Below are positions 17,682 through 26,594 of a stretch of DNA of 40,974 nucleotides, in pieces (position 1 is the first letter of the stretch; every line of letters starts with the position of its first letter). Both the position numbers and the translations under genes were made by a program. This DNA comes from Candidatus Woesearchaeota archaeon. GTDB lineage: Archaea > Nanobdellota > Nanobdellia > Woesearchaeales > JAGWAF01. Under the pieces are notes generated by a model. That model was not told the origin of the DNA and did not search any database. It saw nothing but the letters and a program-made list of their open reading frames with translations. The stretch covers positions 1-40,974 of the forward strand of contig JAGVYP010000068.1 in the NCBI GenBank assembly GCA_018303205.1. The letters are read 5' to 3'.

Positions 17682-18962
17682 TTATCTCACCTCATATATA
17701 GTCTTATTTTCTCTCAAACATGTTGCAAGGGTTGCGATGATATCTTTGCCTCCTTTTACCATTGCTCTTATCTCTTTTGCAGGAGGATTTTCAAAACGCT
17801 GTATCAAAAGATCCGCATATCTGCCATCTGCTCCATCTAAAAGAACACTTGCTATCTGTTTTGCATACTCAGGTAATAGCATACGTTGAGTACCGATCAT
17901 AACATTTCCTCGATCTCCATACCAAGTTGCTTCTCTTACATTTGCTCTTAACTGCGATCCATTAAGAGAAAGCAATTCATCTAACTCAGTACCTGCTGTT
18001 GCAACTCTTTCTCCAAGATAAGATAACGCTGCAGTAGCTTTTATGCACTCTTGTGCATCTATACATCTTGTTTCAAGAAAGGTACCATCTCTTCCGCCTA
18101 AATTAAAACGAATCACTTGATCAGTTCCTAATTTAAGAAAGCCCCAATCTGATCCGCGATATCGAGCAACGACTTCTCGTGGGTTCATTCCTTCTTGGCA
18201 AAAGAAAGTAGGGTTTTGATCTGCTAATGCACCTTCTATCTGACGGGCAGTTTCTTCTAAACAAAGAAGATATTGTTGCATACTCGCTAAGGGAAATGAT
18301 TCGGGATAAACAATTCCAGATCGTATTCCTTTAGAATTAATAATCTGCTGTCGTCTATTCCAAGTCGTGGTTAATACACCATTCAACGTTGGAGATGTTG
18401 AAAAGGCATAAATCAAAGCAGGTGCTAATCCCGTCATTCTATTATATAATTTTATTAATGCACTTTCAGAACCCTTTGCACTGAGGTCTAACTGATCTGC
18501 GCTTGTCCAACGAGTGCTAGCATCGGCTGGAAAAACTAAGTTAAACTCAGACCAAAAAACATTTGGGCCTAACGTATCTTGTTTTTGTCCAAGATCTAAT
18601 GGGGGTTCATCTTTTCCTTGATAAGTTCCAGAACTAAAAATAATCGCGTCAGGAATCGTCGCTTGTAATAATCCTACTTTTTCTTGTAAGGATATTTCAG
18701 CACCAGATGGTCCTTGTTCTTCTTCTCCATTACGCGTTCTTAATTCAAATTGATTTTGCGCATATTCAAAATCTCCATCTAATTGAAATAAAAGTTTGCA
18801 AAATTCAGGTTTGTCACGAATAGATTCAGCTCTATAACCATCGGGTGTTTTTTTAACAACCCATAATTCTTTTTCAATGCCTCTACGTAAGTCATTACCA
18901 ATGAATACCTTGTGCAGTTTTGCTCCTTGTTGATGTACCTTGCCTTTCTTTTGTGTTTTGTT
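17682..18962 (-). CDS. GCS2-family glutamate-cysteine ligase-like (gamma-glutamyl ligase); 5' part lacks an ATG/GTG/TTG start in frame
   Basis: My reading extends the 251-aa ORF upstream in the same frame: VFIGNDLRRGIEKELWVVKKTPDGYRAESIRDKPEFCKLLFQLDGDFEYAQNQFELRT; plus IRFNLGGRDGTFLETRCIDAQECIKATAALSYLGERV. Confidence 0.7.
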   Translation of the reverse strand, partial: NKTQKKGKVHQQGAKLHKVFIGNDLRRGIEKELWVVKKTPDGYRAESIRDKPEFCKLLFQLDGDFEYAQNQFELRTRNGEEEQGPSGAEISLQEKVGLLQATIPDAIIFSSGTYQGKDEPPLDLGQKQDTLGPNVFWSEFNLVFPADASTRWTSADQLDLSAKGSESALIKLYNRMTGLAPALIYAFSTSPTLNGVLTTTWNRRQQIINSKGIRSGIVYPESFPLASMQQYLLCLEETARQIEGALADQNPTFFCQEGMNPREVVARYRGSDWGFLKLGTDQVIRFNLGGRDGTFLETRCIDAQECIKATAALSYLGERVATAGTELDELLSLNGSQLRANVREATWYGDRGNVMIGTQRMLLPEYAKQIASVLLDGADGRYADLLIQRFENPPAKEIRAMVKGGKDIIATLATCLRENKTIYEVR

Positions 18963-19012
18963 TCATTTTTTCTTCACTCCGCGTTTAAAGTCCGCTCGAC
19001 TTTACTTTAAAG

Positions 19013-19084
19013 GGCGATAGTCGGGAATTGAACCCGATCCTGAAGCACCACAAGCTTCAATGCTTCTATTACACTACTATCACC
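19013..19084 (-). tRNA. tRNA-His(GTG), G-1 encoded
   Basis: GGTGATAG/CTATCGCC acceptor, GAAGC-TTGTGGT-GCTTC anticodon arm, TCGGG-TTCAATT-CCCGA T-arm. Confidence 0.9.
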
Positions 19085-19387
19085 ATATGATTTTATTTTT
19101 TCTAACTTCCTTTCCTTTTTGGAAACTTTTGTTATGTTCAAAAGAAAAAATAATTTTTTAATTTTTGAATAAAGGTTGGTCTATGCAAGAATTAACTATT
19201 GATGATGCATATTACCGAGAATTATTGAATTCATCAAACAAATATCAAATAATCCATAATAGAATTTTAGAATATCATTTAATTTAACAATGAATGTAAT
19301 CACCGACGTTAATCGGGGTTTCCTCAATTTTTATTTTTTGATTCATACTACCATATGAGTGAGGGTTATATTTAAAGGTTCGCTTTT

Positions 19388-19864
19388 TCAAAGAAAAAAC
19401 GAGGCAAGAACTCCTCCAAGAATAACGCCAAGAACAGCTCCTGCAAAGACATCACTCCAATAATGTTTTTTCAGATAAATACGAGTATAAGCAATGCATA
19501 CCGCAAACAAGAAAAGAATGATAGTCATCATATAATCAGTATAGGGATGAGTAAGTAACGTTACTAATACAAAAATTCTTGCAGTATGCACACTCGGAAA
19601 TGAGTTTGCTTCTATTTTTTCTAACCACGTCGTATAGGACAAAGCTTCTGGTCTTTTTTTGAAATACACTGAGCGAACAGCAATGACAATGATATGAATA
19701 AGTATAATACCCAGCAAGATACTATTTGCAAGAGCGCTATACCCCACAAGATAAAAAAGAACAACAAGCAACATGCTAAAAAAAATACTTCCTAATGTAG
19801 TTGCATCTCTCATGCCTTCATCAAGCCATTTTTGAAAAATATTTTTTGGCATCACACTTCTCAT
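19388..19864 (-). CDS. PAP2-family phosphatase
   Basis: FKKRPEALSYTTWLEKIEANSFPSVHTAR...KKHYWSDVFAGAVLG. Confidence 0.9.
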   Translation of the reverse strand: MRSVMPKNIFQKWLDEGMRDATTLGSIFFSMLLVVLFYLVGYSALANSILLGIILIHIIVIAVRSVYFKKRPEALSYTTWLEKIEANSFPSVHTARIFVLVTLLTHPYTDYMMTIILFLFAVCIAYTRIYLKKHYWSDVFAGAVLGVILGGVLASFFL

Positions 19865-19945
19865 ATGCTTATGAATTCTTTCCCTCTTTATAACTTTTTG
19901 TTTTTTTGCACCTTAACCCTGTTTTGGAATGTCTTTTCTTTTTTC

Positions 19946-19956
19946 CTTGTGCCTAA
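19946..19956 (-). repeat. dispersed intergenic motif copy 3
   Basis: exact 11-mer CTTGTGCCTAA on +. Confidence 0.9.
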
Positions 19957-20110
19957 CTTTTTCAAATATTTTTTATGTATTTTTTTCTATTTTCTTATGT
20001 TTTCCTGTATATTTCATAATGATTATTTTATCGTCTTTTTTAGAATTTTTGTTTGTGTTTTTATAAAAAAAAGATAAGAAATAACGAACAAAAAAAATAA
20101 CGACATTTTC

Positions 20111-20121
20111 CTTGTGCCTAA
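20111..20121 (-). repeat. dispersed intergenic motif copy 4
   Basis: exact 11-mer CTTGTGCCTAA on +. Confidence 0.9.
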
Positions 20122-20208
20122 CTTTTAAGAAAAGACTTCGGAAAATAAAGACGAAAACAGATACACAATGTTTATAAACAAAACACTCTTATGGGAAAGT
20201 GATGATAA

Positions 20209-20682
20209 ATGAATAAGAAAATAGCCTGGTTTGTGGTACTCCTTGCTTTTCTTGGAATATTGCTCACGTTTTACCTTACTTGGCTTCACTATAATCCTCC
20301 TGCTCCTGATGAAGAAATCCTCGGCTGCCTGACAGGATCAGGATGCAGCGCAGTAACCACGAGCGAGTACAGTTATTTTCTTGGAATACCTGTTGCAGTG
20401 CTTGGTTTAGTTACGTATATCATTATTTTTTTACTAAGCATCCTTTTTTTATTTTTGAAGAGCGAAGAAAAAAGAAAAGAACAGGTAAGTATGATTATTC
20501 TCTTGTTGAGTTTTATAGGAACACTCTTCCAAGCATACTTAACCTATCTTTCAGCTACGATTATCCGCGCATATTGCTCACTCTGCATAACGTCTGAAGT
20601 ATTTATCACACTTATTTTTGTCTTATCTTGTATTCTTAACAAAGAAAAATTAAAAATGATTTGGGAACGTTATGTTGAATAA
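20209..20682 (+). CDS. vitamin K epoxide reductase (VKOR) family membrane protein
   Basis: four TM-like segments, LTGSGCSAVTTSEYS, AYCSLCITSEVF. Confidence 0.9.
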   Translation: MNKKIAWFVVLLAFLGILLTFYLTWLHYNPPAPDEEILGCLTGSGCSAVTTSEYSYFLGIPVAVLGLVTYIIIFLLSILFLFLKSEEKRKEQVSMIILLLSFIGTLFQAYLTYLSATIIRAYCSLCITSEVFITLIFVLSCILNKEKLKMIWERYVE

Positions 20683-20683
20683 C

Positions 20684-21058
20684 CTAGTGAGAGAACATTT
20701 CTAAAACTGTATCTAAATCAGAATCAACTTCAGAATCAGGCAGAGCATAGCGTAATACCAATTCAACGAATAACAAAGAAGAACTCATGTCTTTTTGTGA
20801 CTGCCTCACAGGAATTTCCCCTTCTCCTTCATCCCGGGGAACTTTCTCCCAAACCGTTACAGGATGAAAGACACCTTCTCTATATTCTATACCTATTCTT
20901 TGTCCACGTTCAACAAGACCTATCTCAGCAGAAGTAATTTGTCCTCCCTCAGGAAGATACGTCTCAATAGAAAGAACAGGACCCTCAACAGAAGAGCAAG
21001 TGAGCTGAACTGTGTTTCCTCTCCTTTGTTTGGTAAGGGTGTATAAAGATGCACTCAT
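20684..21058 (-). CDS. hypothetical protein
   Basis: ORF with TATAAAGAT upstream. Confidence 0.55.
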   Translation of the reverse strand: MSASLYTLTKQRRGNTVQLTCSSVEGPVLSIETYLPEGGQITSAEIGLVERGQRIGIEYREGVFHPVTVWEKVPRDEGEGEIPVRQSQKDMSSSLLFVELVLRYALPDSEVDSDLDTVLEMFSH

Positions 21059-21094
21059 CCGAAGAATAGAATGACGGAAATATATAAAGATTTG

Positions 21095-21694
21095 CTAACT
21101 CCTGATCATCCTTGCAGCGACACGCTCTGCTTTGTCTAAACGCTCTCGCAATTCCTGCTTTTCCTGCTCATACTGCGCAATCTTATTCATCACTTTTGTA
21201 AACTCAAAATCTTCCTGGCTAATATGGGAAACAATCTTTTTGAGCTCTGCTATCTGGATATTTAAGGAAGCAAGATGGGTTACTGATTCATTAATCTGTG
21301 ATTTAATATGCTGATAATTACCAACATCAATTTTTAATTCTTCCTTGTGCTTGAGCAACTGATTTTGCAATTCAGTGTCAAATTTTTCTAAAATCTGACT
21401 TTGCATTTGACTTTTGAGCATTTTAAAATTGTATAATTCCTGTTTCAGATCATCTACGTGCTCTGCGAGAGTAAGCTTATCCTTTTGAAATTCACTAATA
21501 ATCCTTTTTTGTTCATTGATAATCTGCTTTTGCTTGTCTATAAAATCTTCTACTCCATGCTGCATCTCAGCAATTTTTACACTTAACTCATCAACGCTCT
21601 GCGACTGAATGTCCAGCTTTTCCTTTACCTTATCGAGTTCTTCTTTAACTTGTATAACCGCTTTTATTTTATCGAACATACTTTTTGAGAACAT
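21095..21694 (-). CDS. coiled-coil protein
   Basis: MFSKSMFDKIKAVIQVKEELDKVKEKLDIQSQSVDEL...; internal ATG chosen to avoid overlap with the upstream CDS. Confidence 0.65.
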   Translation of the reverse strand: MFSKSMFDKIKAVIQVKEELDKVKEKLDIQSQSVDELSVKIAEMQHGVEDFIDKQKQIINEQKRIISEFQKDKLTLAEHVDDLKQELYNFKMLKSQMQSQILEKFDTELQNQLLKHKEELKIDVGNYQHIKSQINESVTHLASLNIQIAELKKIVSHISQEDFEFTKVMNKIAQYEQEKQELRERLDKAERVAARMIRS

Positions 21695-21719
21695 GACAGA
21701 GTTTAAAAGGGTTTTGGAA

Positions 21720-23093
21720 TTAATCTCCGCCGAAGAGATTATCAACGGTATCTTCAGCTGAAGCAGAAAAAGCTGCATCAAGCCCTATATCATCAACTGT
21801 TCCTGTAGGTTTATTTACTTCTCTAGTTTCTCTTGCTGTTAAGATTCCATGGATAACATACAGCTCTTCAGGAGAATAATTCTTTGACAAGCCTTTTCTC
21901 TGATCACCGTTAAATATCTCTGTGATGACAGCAAAATTTTCTAAACTAACATGTTGTTCAGGATACTGTCTTGCTACCTCTACAATTTCAAATAAAAGTT
22001 TTCTTCCTTCTTGAGCTTTTTCTTCCAATAAAGGATCTAAGTCAGGAACAGGGCGTGGTAATCTGCTTAATTGGATAACCTCACTGAGGTATTGCCACTC
22101 TTTAGTTGGTTTTCTCACCTGTGTTAATTCAGCCATCACTCTTTCTGCTAAAGCACTTCCCACCTCTTTAGGATTTTGTACTGCTAACATGAAAAGTAAA
22201 TGATATACTCTTTCTGGAACTTCTTGCGTAATAATTTCTGCTAATCCATGGGGAGTTACCTTATGGAGCACACTTTTTACACCTTGCTCTGAAAGACCAG
22301 ATTTATATGTTGCAACAAAAGATCTTAAGTTTTCTTGTACTCTCAAGATAGCAACATCCATATTTCTCCTATGAGCCTCAGAGAGAAGTATTCCCATACC
22401 ATCTAATTCCTTGAGTGTATTTGCTAAAACGCTATACCCACTTAATACTGCTTTAGGATAATAACGGTCTTGCTCACTTGGAAATGCAATGTCTACCAAT
22501 TTTTCTAAGCGCGTAATGTCTCTCAAGACGTCTTGAGGATGATACGCAAATTCATATCTTCCTTCATGTTCAAGAATAGTGTACATAAGACTGAAGCGGT
22601 GCATTCTTCGCGAGAAATCCACTTTTGCATCAAGAATATCACTTGGTTTAGGTCTCAAGATATGATGAGCAACAGTAGTATCCCCTGTTATCATTTTTGC
22701 TAATTCTGCATATACTTCGACGGTTTCTCTCCTATCCTGCCCTTCTGGAGTAAGAGCAACAGTAAGTCTTGTCGTAAGATTATCATCGACTAATGCTGTC
22801 TTCATTGCTCCGTCATGTTGTGGGAGCTCATGAGCTAACCAGGTAAGAACATCCCGTCTTAAGGTGTATTGGGATACAAGCTGAGAAAGAGGGATTTTCC
22901 TTCCTTGAAAGGGAAAAGTTGTATTTCCTTGAACTGCTAATGAACGAAAATAATCAAGATCGGATGAAAGTTGCGTAATGCCTTCTTGAACTGTAGAAAA
23001 TTGTCCTCTTCCTAAAGCTTGAGCTGTCGCTACATAAAGATTATACATACTCTTGTATCGCTGAACAGCTTCAGGATTGGGTCTATGGATCAT
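21720..23093 (-). CDS. hypothetical helical protein with acidic C-terminus
   Basis: long ORF, TATA-like box at 23142-23153. Confidence 0.7.
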   Translation of the reverse strand: MIHRPNPEAVQRYKSMYNLYVATAQALGRGQFSTVQEGITQLSSDLDYFRSLAVQGNTTFPFQGRKIPLSQLVSQYTLRRDVLTWLAHELPQHDGAMKTALVDDNLTTRLTVALTPEGQDRRETVEVYAELAKMITGDTTVAHHILRPKPSDILDAKVDFSRRMHRFSLMYTILEHEGRYEFAYHPQDVLRDITRLEKLVDIAFPSEQDRYYPKAVLSGYSVLANTLKELDGMGILLSEAHRRNMDVAILRVQENLRSFVATYKSGLSEQGVKSVLHKVTPHGLAEIITQEVPERVYHLLFMLAVQNPKEVGSALAERVMAELTQVRKPTKEWQYLSEVIQLSRLPRPVPDLDPLLEEKAQEGRKLLFEIVEVARQYPEQHVSLENFAVITEIFNGDQRKGLSKNYSPEELYVIHGILTARETREVNKPTGTVDDIGLDAAFSASAEDTVDNLFGGD

Positions 23094-23155
23094 AGTTTTG
23101 CCTAGTCTCCCCAGAAATCATAAGCTAAAGAAAGAACATCATTTATATAGGTTAG

Positions 23156-24766
23156 CTAGTCCAAATCATCTTCAGGAACATCGTCATTGCCTACAACTAA
23201 AGCAGAAACAGCTTGTCTTTCACCTACATCTGACTTGTGTGAAGCATTTTCTGGTTGATCCACATGTTCATCAAAACTATCTAAGCCAACTGGAACTTGA
23301 TCTCCTGATAAAGTCTCTTCTGCAGAAACATCTATAGGAACATAAGGAATAAGAGCCGTGAGCACATGACGTATATCTGCTGCATTACTTTCTAATGCTA
23401 TATGTTGTTTTTTAAGTTCCCTTTCAAAAAAGATACTTTGACCATCAAGGATTCCAAGAATACTCCTAATCATTCTTTGAGTATCATTACCATAATTAGT
23501 ATGCATATATCGAAAAGTTCTTACAACTTCTTCTGGATTATCAAGACTTTCTAATGCTTTGAGAATATTGTAGACTTTGGCACCATTTCTTTTTGGATCA
23601 GTACGAACTGATTCTGGAAGAAGAGCGTCTTTAAATGCTGTAGCGCTGTCTTGATTTAGTAAATCTTCAATTGTTGCGCCTTTGAGAACATTACCTTCTT
23701 TTATATGTCTTGATTCTGCTCTCCTAAAATCACCTAAGAAATCAGTGAGAGAATATTCATTTCGAAATGATTCTAAACCATAAGATGGTGATGTGGATCT
23801 CCAATCAGAGCTTGTATCCTCTAATTCTATACCACCAGAACTTACAGGAATTGATGGACTAACAACTGAAAGTGGTACTGGAGCAGAACTTGCATAAGAA
23901 CTCATAAATCTTCCAGCAATATCATCGTAAACACGCTCAACCTCAGCTGTGTAATCATTTTCATATCCAATTAATCTTTTATTTTTTGCAAGACCTTTTT
24001 GTACGACACTTTCTACAATATCATCTCTAAGATTTGCGACAACCTTTTCTACAGTAAACTTCTTACGTTGATTGTGTTCTGCATTTTTTCTAATTAAGGA
24101 AAGAATTCGTGTTCTTCGATGGTAGTCACCAACTACACTTTGCACTGTTGCTCTTGAATCACTTAATCCTTCATTAAAGTCAACACCATACGCGTTTTTG
24201 AAAACTCTTTGCATTTCTCCAACTTGTTGTTTTAAAGCTGCAGATTCTATATCAAAGGTAGTATAATCTCGACCATGAATTGCTTCTTCTAAACGAGTAT
24301 ATCCCTCTTGTACTTGTTCATGCATAAGATGAAAAAGATCGTCTGCTTGTTCAAGATCTTGGTCTATTTCTGTTTTGCTAAACGCTTTTTTTCTTGTAAG
24401 AACCTGAAACTCACCTTCAGTAACTTCTCCATTACCATGTTTGATTCTAAATTCTCTTGATTCAATATGAGAAGGCCCATATGCTTTGGCAACACGATTT
24501 TCTAGATAACCCCTTTGTAATGCTTTAATATCCTCCTTTTTTTGACTTCGAAAATTACTAGTATCAAAATAATGAAGAAGCGTCCCCGCTCCTAAAACAG
24601 CAGCACCACCGACAAACCACCCTGCTGGACCTGAAAAGAAGCTGATAGCAGCAATAGTTCCTAAAATAGTAGTATAGACCTTGTTTTTTAGCCCAAACAA
24701 AGGTGCAGTTGCCTCCGGATTTATTGTTGCGTATACTGATTTATAGACCATCTTTAGTTTCTCCAC
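23156..24766 (-). CDS. hypothetical protein with N-terminal TM region and acidic C-terminus
   Basis: long ORF; GTG start or internal ATG 24751; hydrophobic TILGTIAAISFFSGPAGWFVGGAAVLGAG. Confidence 0.7.
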   Translation of the reverse strand: MEKLKMVYKSVYATINPEATAPLFGLKNKVYTTILGTIAAISFFSGPAGWFVGGAAVLGAGTLLHYFDTSNFRSQKKEDIKALQRGYLENRVAKAYGPSHIESREFRIKHGNGEVTEGEFQVLTRKKAFSKTEIDQDLEQADDLFHLMHEQVQEGYTRLEEAIHGRDYTTFDIESAALKQQVGEMQRVFKNAYGVDFNEGLSDSRATVQSVVGDYHRRTRILSLIRKNAEHNQRKKFTVEKVVANLRDDIVESVVQKGLAKNKRLIGYENDYTAEVERVYDDIAGRFMSSYASSAPVPLSVVSPSIPVSSGGIELEDTSSDWRSTSPSYGLESFRNEYSLTDFLGDFRRAESRHIKEGNVLKGATIEDLLNQDSATAFKDALLPESVRTDPKRNGAKVYNILKALESLDNPEEVVRTFRYMHTNYGNDTQRMIRSILGILDGQSIFFERELKKQHIALESNAADIRHVLTALIPYVPIDVSAEETLSGDQVPVGLDSFDEHVDQPENASHKSDVGERQAVSALVVGNDDVPEDDLD

Positions 24767-24907
24767 TCGTCCCCAGAAATCCTGTACTCTTGAGAGGATA
24801 GAAGTTTATATAGGTTTGCATGGGATTTCCGAAAATTATTTGTTTGCTATATTGTAATAATATTTTGTTATACTTTTTTTCATTTTTGATATTTAAAAAA
24901 AAAATAC

Positions 24908-25132
24908 TTGGTAGAATTTCAAAAACAAAAAATACATATACTAGAAAAACAAAACAAGATTATGCAAACCAGCTTGATTGCTATTCTCAGCATCATTGGA
25001 CTCTTTGCATTATACTGGGTACTTTTTGGTCAAGCAAAATACAACAAAATGATAAGACAAACAGATGACCTGGTTTCTAACTTAGGAAAAGAACCGGGAA
25101 GGATAGAAGAGAAAAAAGAATTAAAAAGATAA
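24908..25132 (+). CDS. small single-TM protein
   Basis: IMQTSLIAILSIIGLFALYWVLFG. Confidence 0.5.
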   Translation: MVEFQKQKIHILEKQNKIMQTSLIAILSIIGLFALYWVLFGQAKYNKMIRQTDDLVSNLGKEPGRIEEKKELKR

Positions 25133-25193
25133 AGAAAACTCTTGGTGATTTTTCCACAAGTTATAAAAAGGACTATCCTACTTTATCCTACCT

Positions 25194-26504
25194 ATGAGCG
25201 CATTCAAAGCATATGATATTCGAGGAATCTTTGGAACAGAGATAACTGAAGATCTTGCTTACAAACTCGGAAGAGCTTTTGTACAACTTCTCCAATGCAA
25301 AGAGGTTGTAATAGGGCATGACATGAGAACATCCTCCAAAATACTAGCAACAGCTCTGATCAAAGGCATTACAGAACAAGGAGCAAACGTAATCATGATC
25401 GGACTTACCGATACTCCTTTGTTTTATTTTGCATGCAAAAACACTCCCGGAATTATGATAACAGCATCCCATAATCCTGCAGAATATAACGGATTCAAAC
25501 TTGTTAACAGTGAAGGAATGCCACTGTACGAAGACAATGGGATGAAAACACTACAAACACTTGTAGAAAAAAATAATTTTCCCAAAACAGAAAAAAAAGG
25601 AGAAATAACAAAAAGATCCTATGTTCAAGACTGCCTTTCCTTTTTTCTCAAACAAGCAAAAAATATCAAACCCTTAAGAATAATATTTGACGGTGGCAAT
25701 GGCATGGGAGGCTTAACGCATGCTGTATTTTACCGCGAGATAGGATGCAAAGTGATTTCCCTCTTTCCAGAACCAGACGGCACCTTTCCCCATCACGAAC
25801 CTAACCCCATGAAAGAAGAAAACAGAAAACATGCACGAGAAGCAGTGCTCTTACATCATGCAGATCTTGCAATATTAACAGATGGTGATGCTGATAGAAT
25901 CATGTTTTTAGACGAAAAAGGAAACTACGTGCACCCCGATCACCTCATTGCACTTCTTGCAGAATATTTCTTAGAAAAAAAACCAGGAGCATCCTTTGTC
26001 TATGACCTGAGATGCTCAAGAATAGTCCCAGAAACCATTCAACAAAAAAAAGGAAAAGCCTATCCCTGCAGAGTAGGAAATCCTTTTTTGAAAAAAATGA
26101 TGAAAGAAAACAATGCGATCTTCGGAGGAGAAGTCTCTGCACACTTCCTGTTTAAAGAAACAAATGATCACGAATCACCACTCCTTACCGCTCTTACAGT
26201 TTTAAAGATCATGTCTGAAAAAAATAAAAAACTCTCAGAACTCATCCTCCCTTTTCAAAAATATGCAAAAATAGAAGAGGAAAACTTTTCTGTAAAAGAC
26301 AAAGAAAAAGTGATCAAAACACTTACAGAAAAATACAAGCAAGGAAACCTTTCTCTAGAAGATGGCATTAAGGTTGATTTTGAAGATTGGTGGTTTAGCG
26401 TAAGAGCATCAAATACTGAACCTCTTCTGCGTTTGAACATGGAAGCAAAAAATAAAACTATTCTGGAAGAAAAGAAAAAAGAAGTGCTCCGCTTTTTTGA
26501 GTAG
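25194..26504 (+). CDS. phosphomannomutase/phosphoglucomutase family
   Basis: FKAYDIRGIFGTE, MITASHNPAEYNGFKL, LTDGDADRIMF, GGEVSAHFLF. Confidence 0.95.
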   Translation: MSAFKAYDIRGIFGTEITEDLAYKLGRAFVQLLQCKEVVIGHDMRTSSKILATALIKGITEQGANVIMIGLTDTPLFYFACKNTPGIMITASHNPAEYNGFKLVNSEGMPLYEDNGMKTLQTLVEKNNFPKTEKKGEITKRSYVQDCLSFFLKQAKNIKPLRIIFDGGNGMGGLTHAVFYREIGCKVISLFPEPDGTFPHHEPNPMKEENRKHAREAVLLHHADLAILTDGDADRIMFLDEKGNYVHPDHLIALLAEYFLEKKPGASFVYDLRCSRIVPETIQQKKGKAYPCRVGNPFLKKMMKENNAIFGGEVSAHFLFKETNDHESPLLTALTVLKIMSEKNKKLSELILPFQKYAKIEEENFSVKDKEKVIKTLTEKYKQGNLSLEDGIKVDFEDWWFSVRASNTEPLLRLNMEAKNKTILEEKKKEVLRFFE

Positions 26505-26594
26505 TCTATAGAAACTTTTAAAAAAAATAAAAAAGTTTTACTTCCCAAAAAGTATTTAAACAGTGCTCATATCCTTTTTTTACGGTGATAACGC

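Noticed and set aside
19183-19287. 34-aa ORF MQELTIDDAYYRELLNSSNKYQIIHNRILEYHLI
   Set aside because: Very short, no supporting family or neighbouring operon; insufficient to call.
21694-21781. Upstream start (MMQLFLLQLKIPL) for the coiled-coil protein as a signal peptide
   Set aside because: It overlaps the 3' end of the upstream CDS; the internal ATG (MFSKSMFDKIK) is more plausible.
24821-25068. Overlapping 82-aa + ORF (24820..25068)
   Set aside because: Alternative frame of the likelier single-TM ORF 24908..25132.
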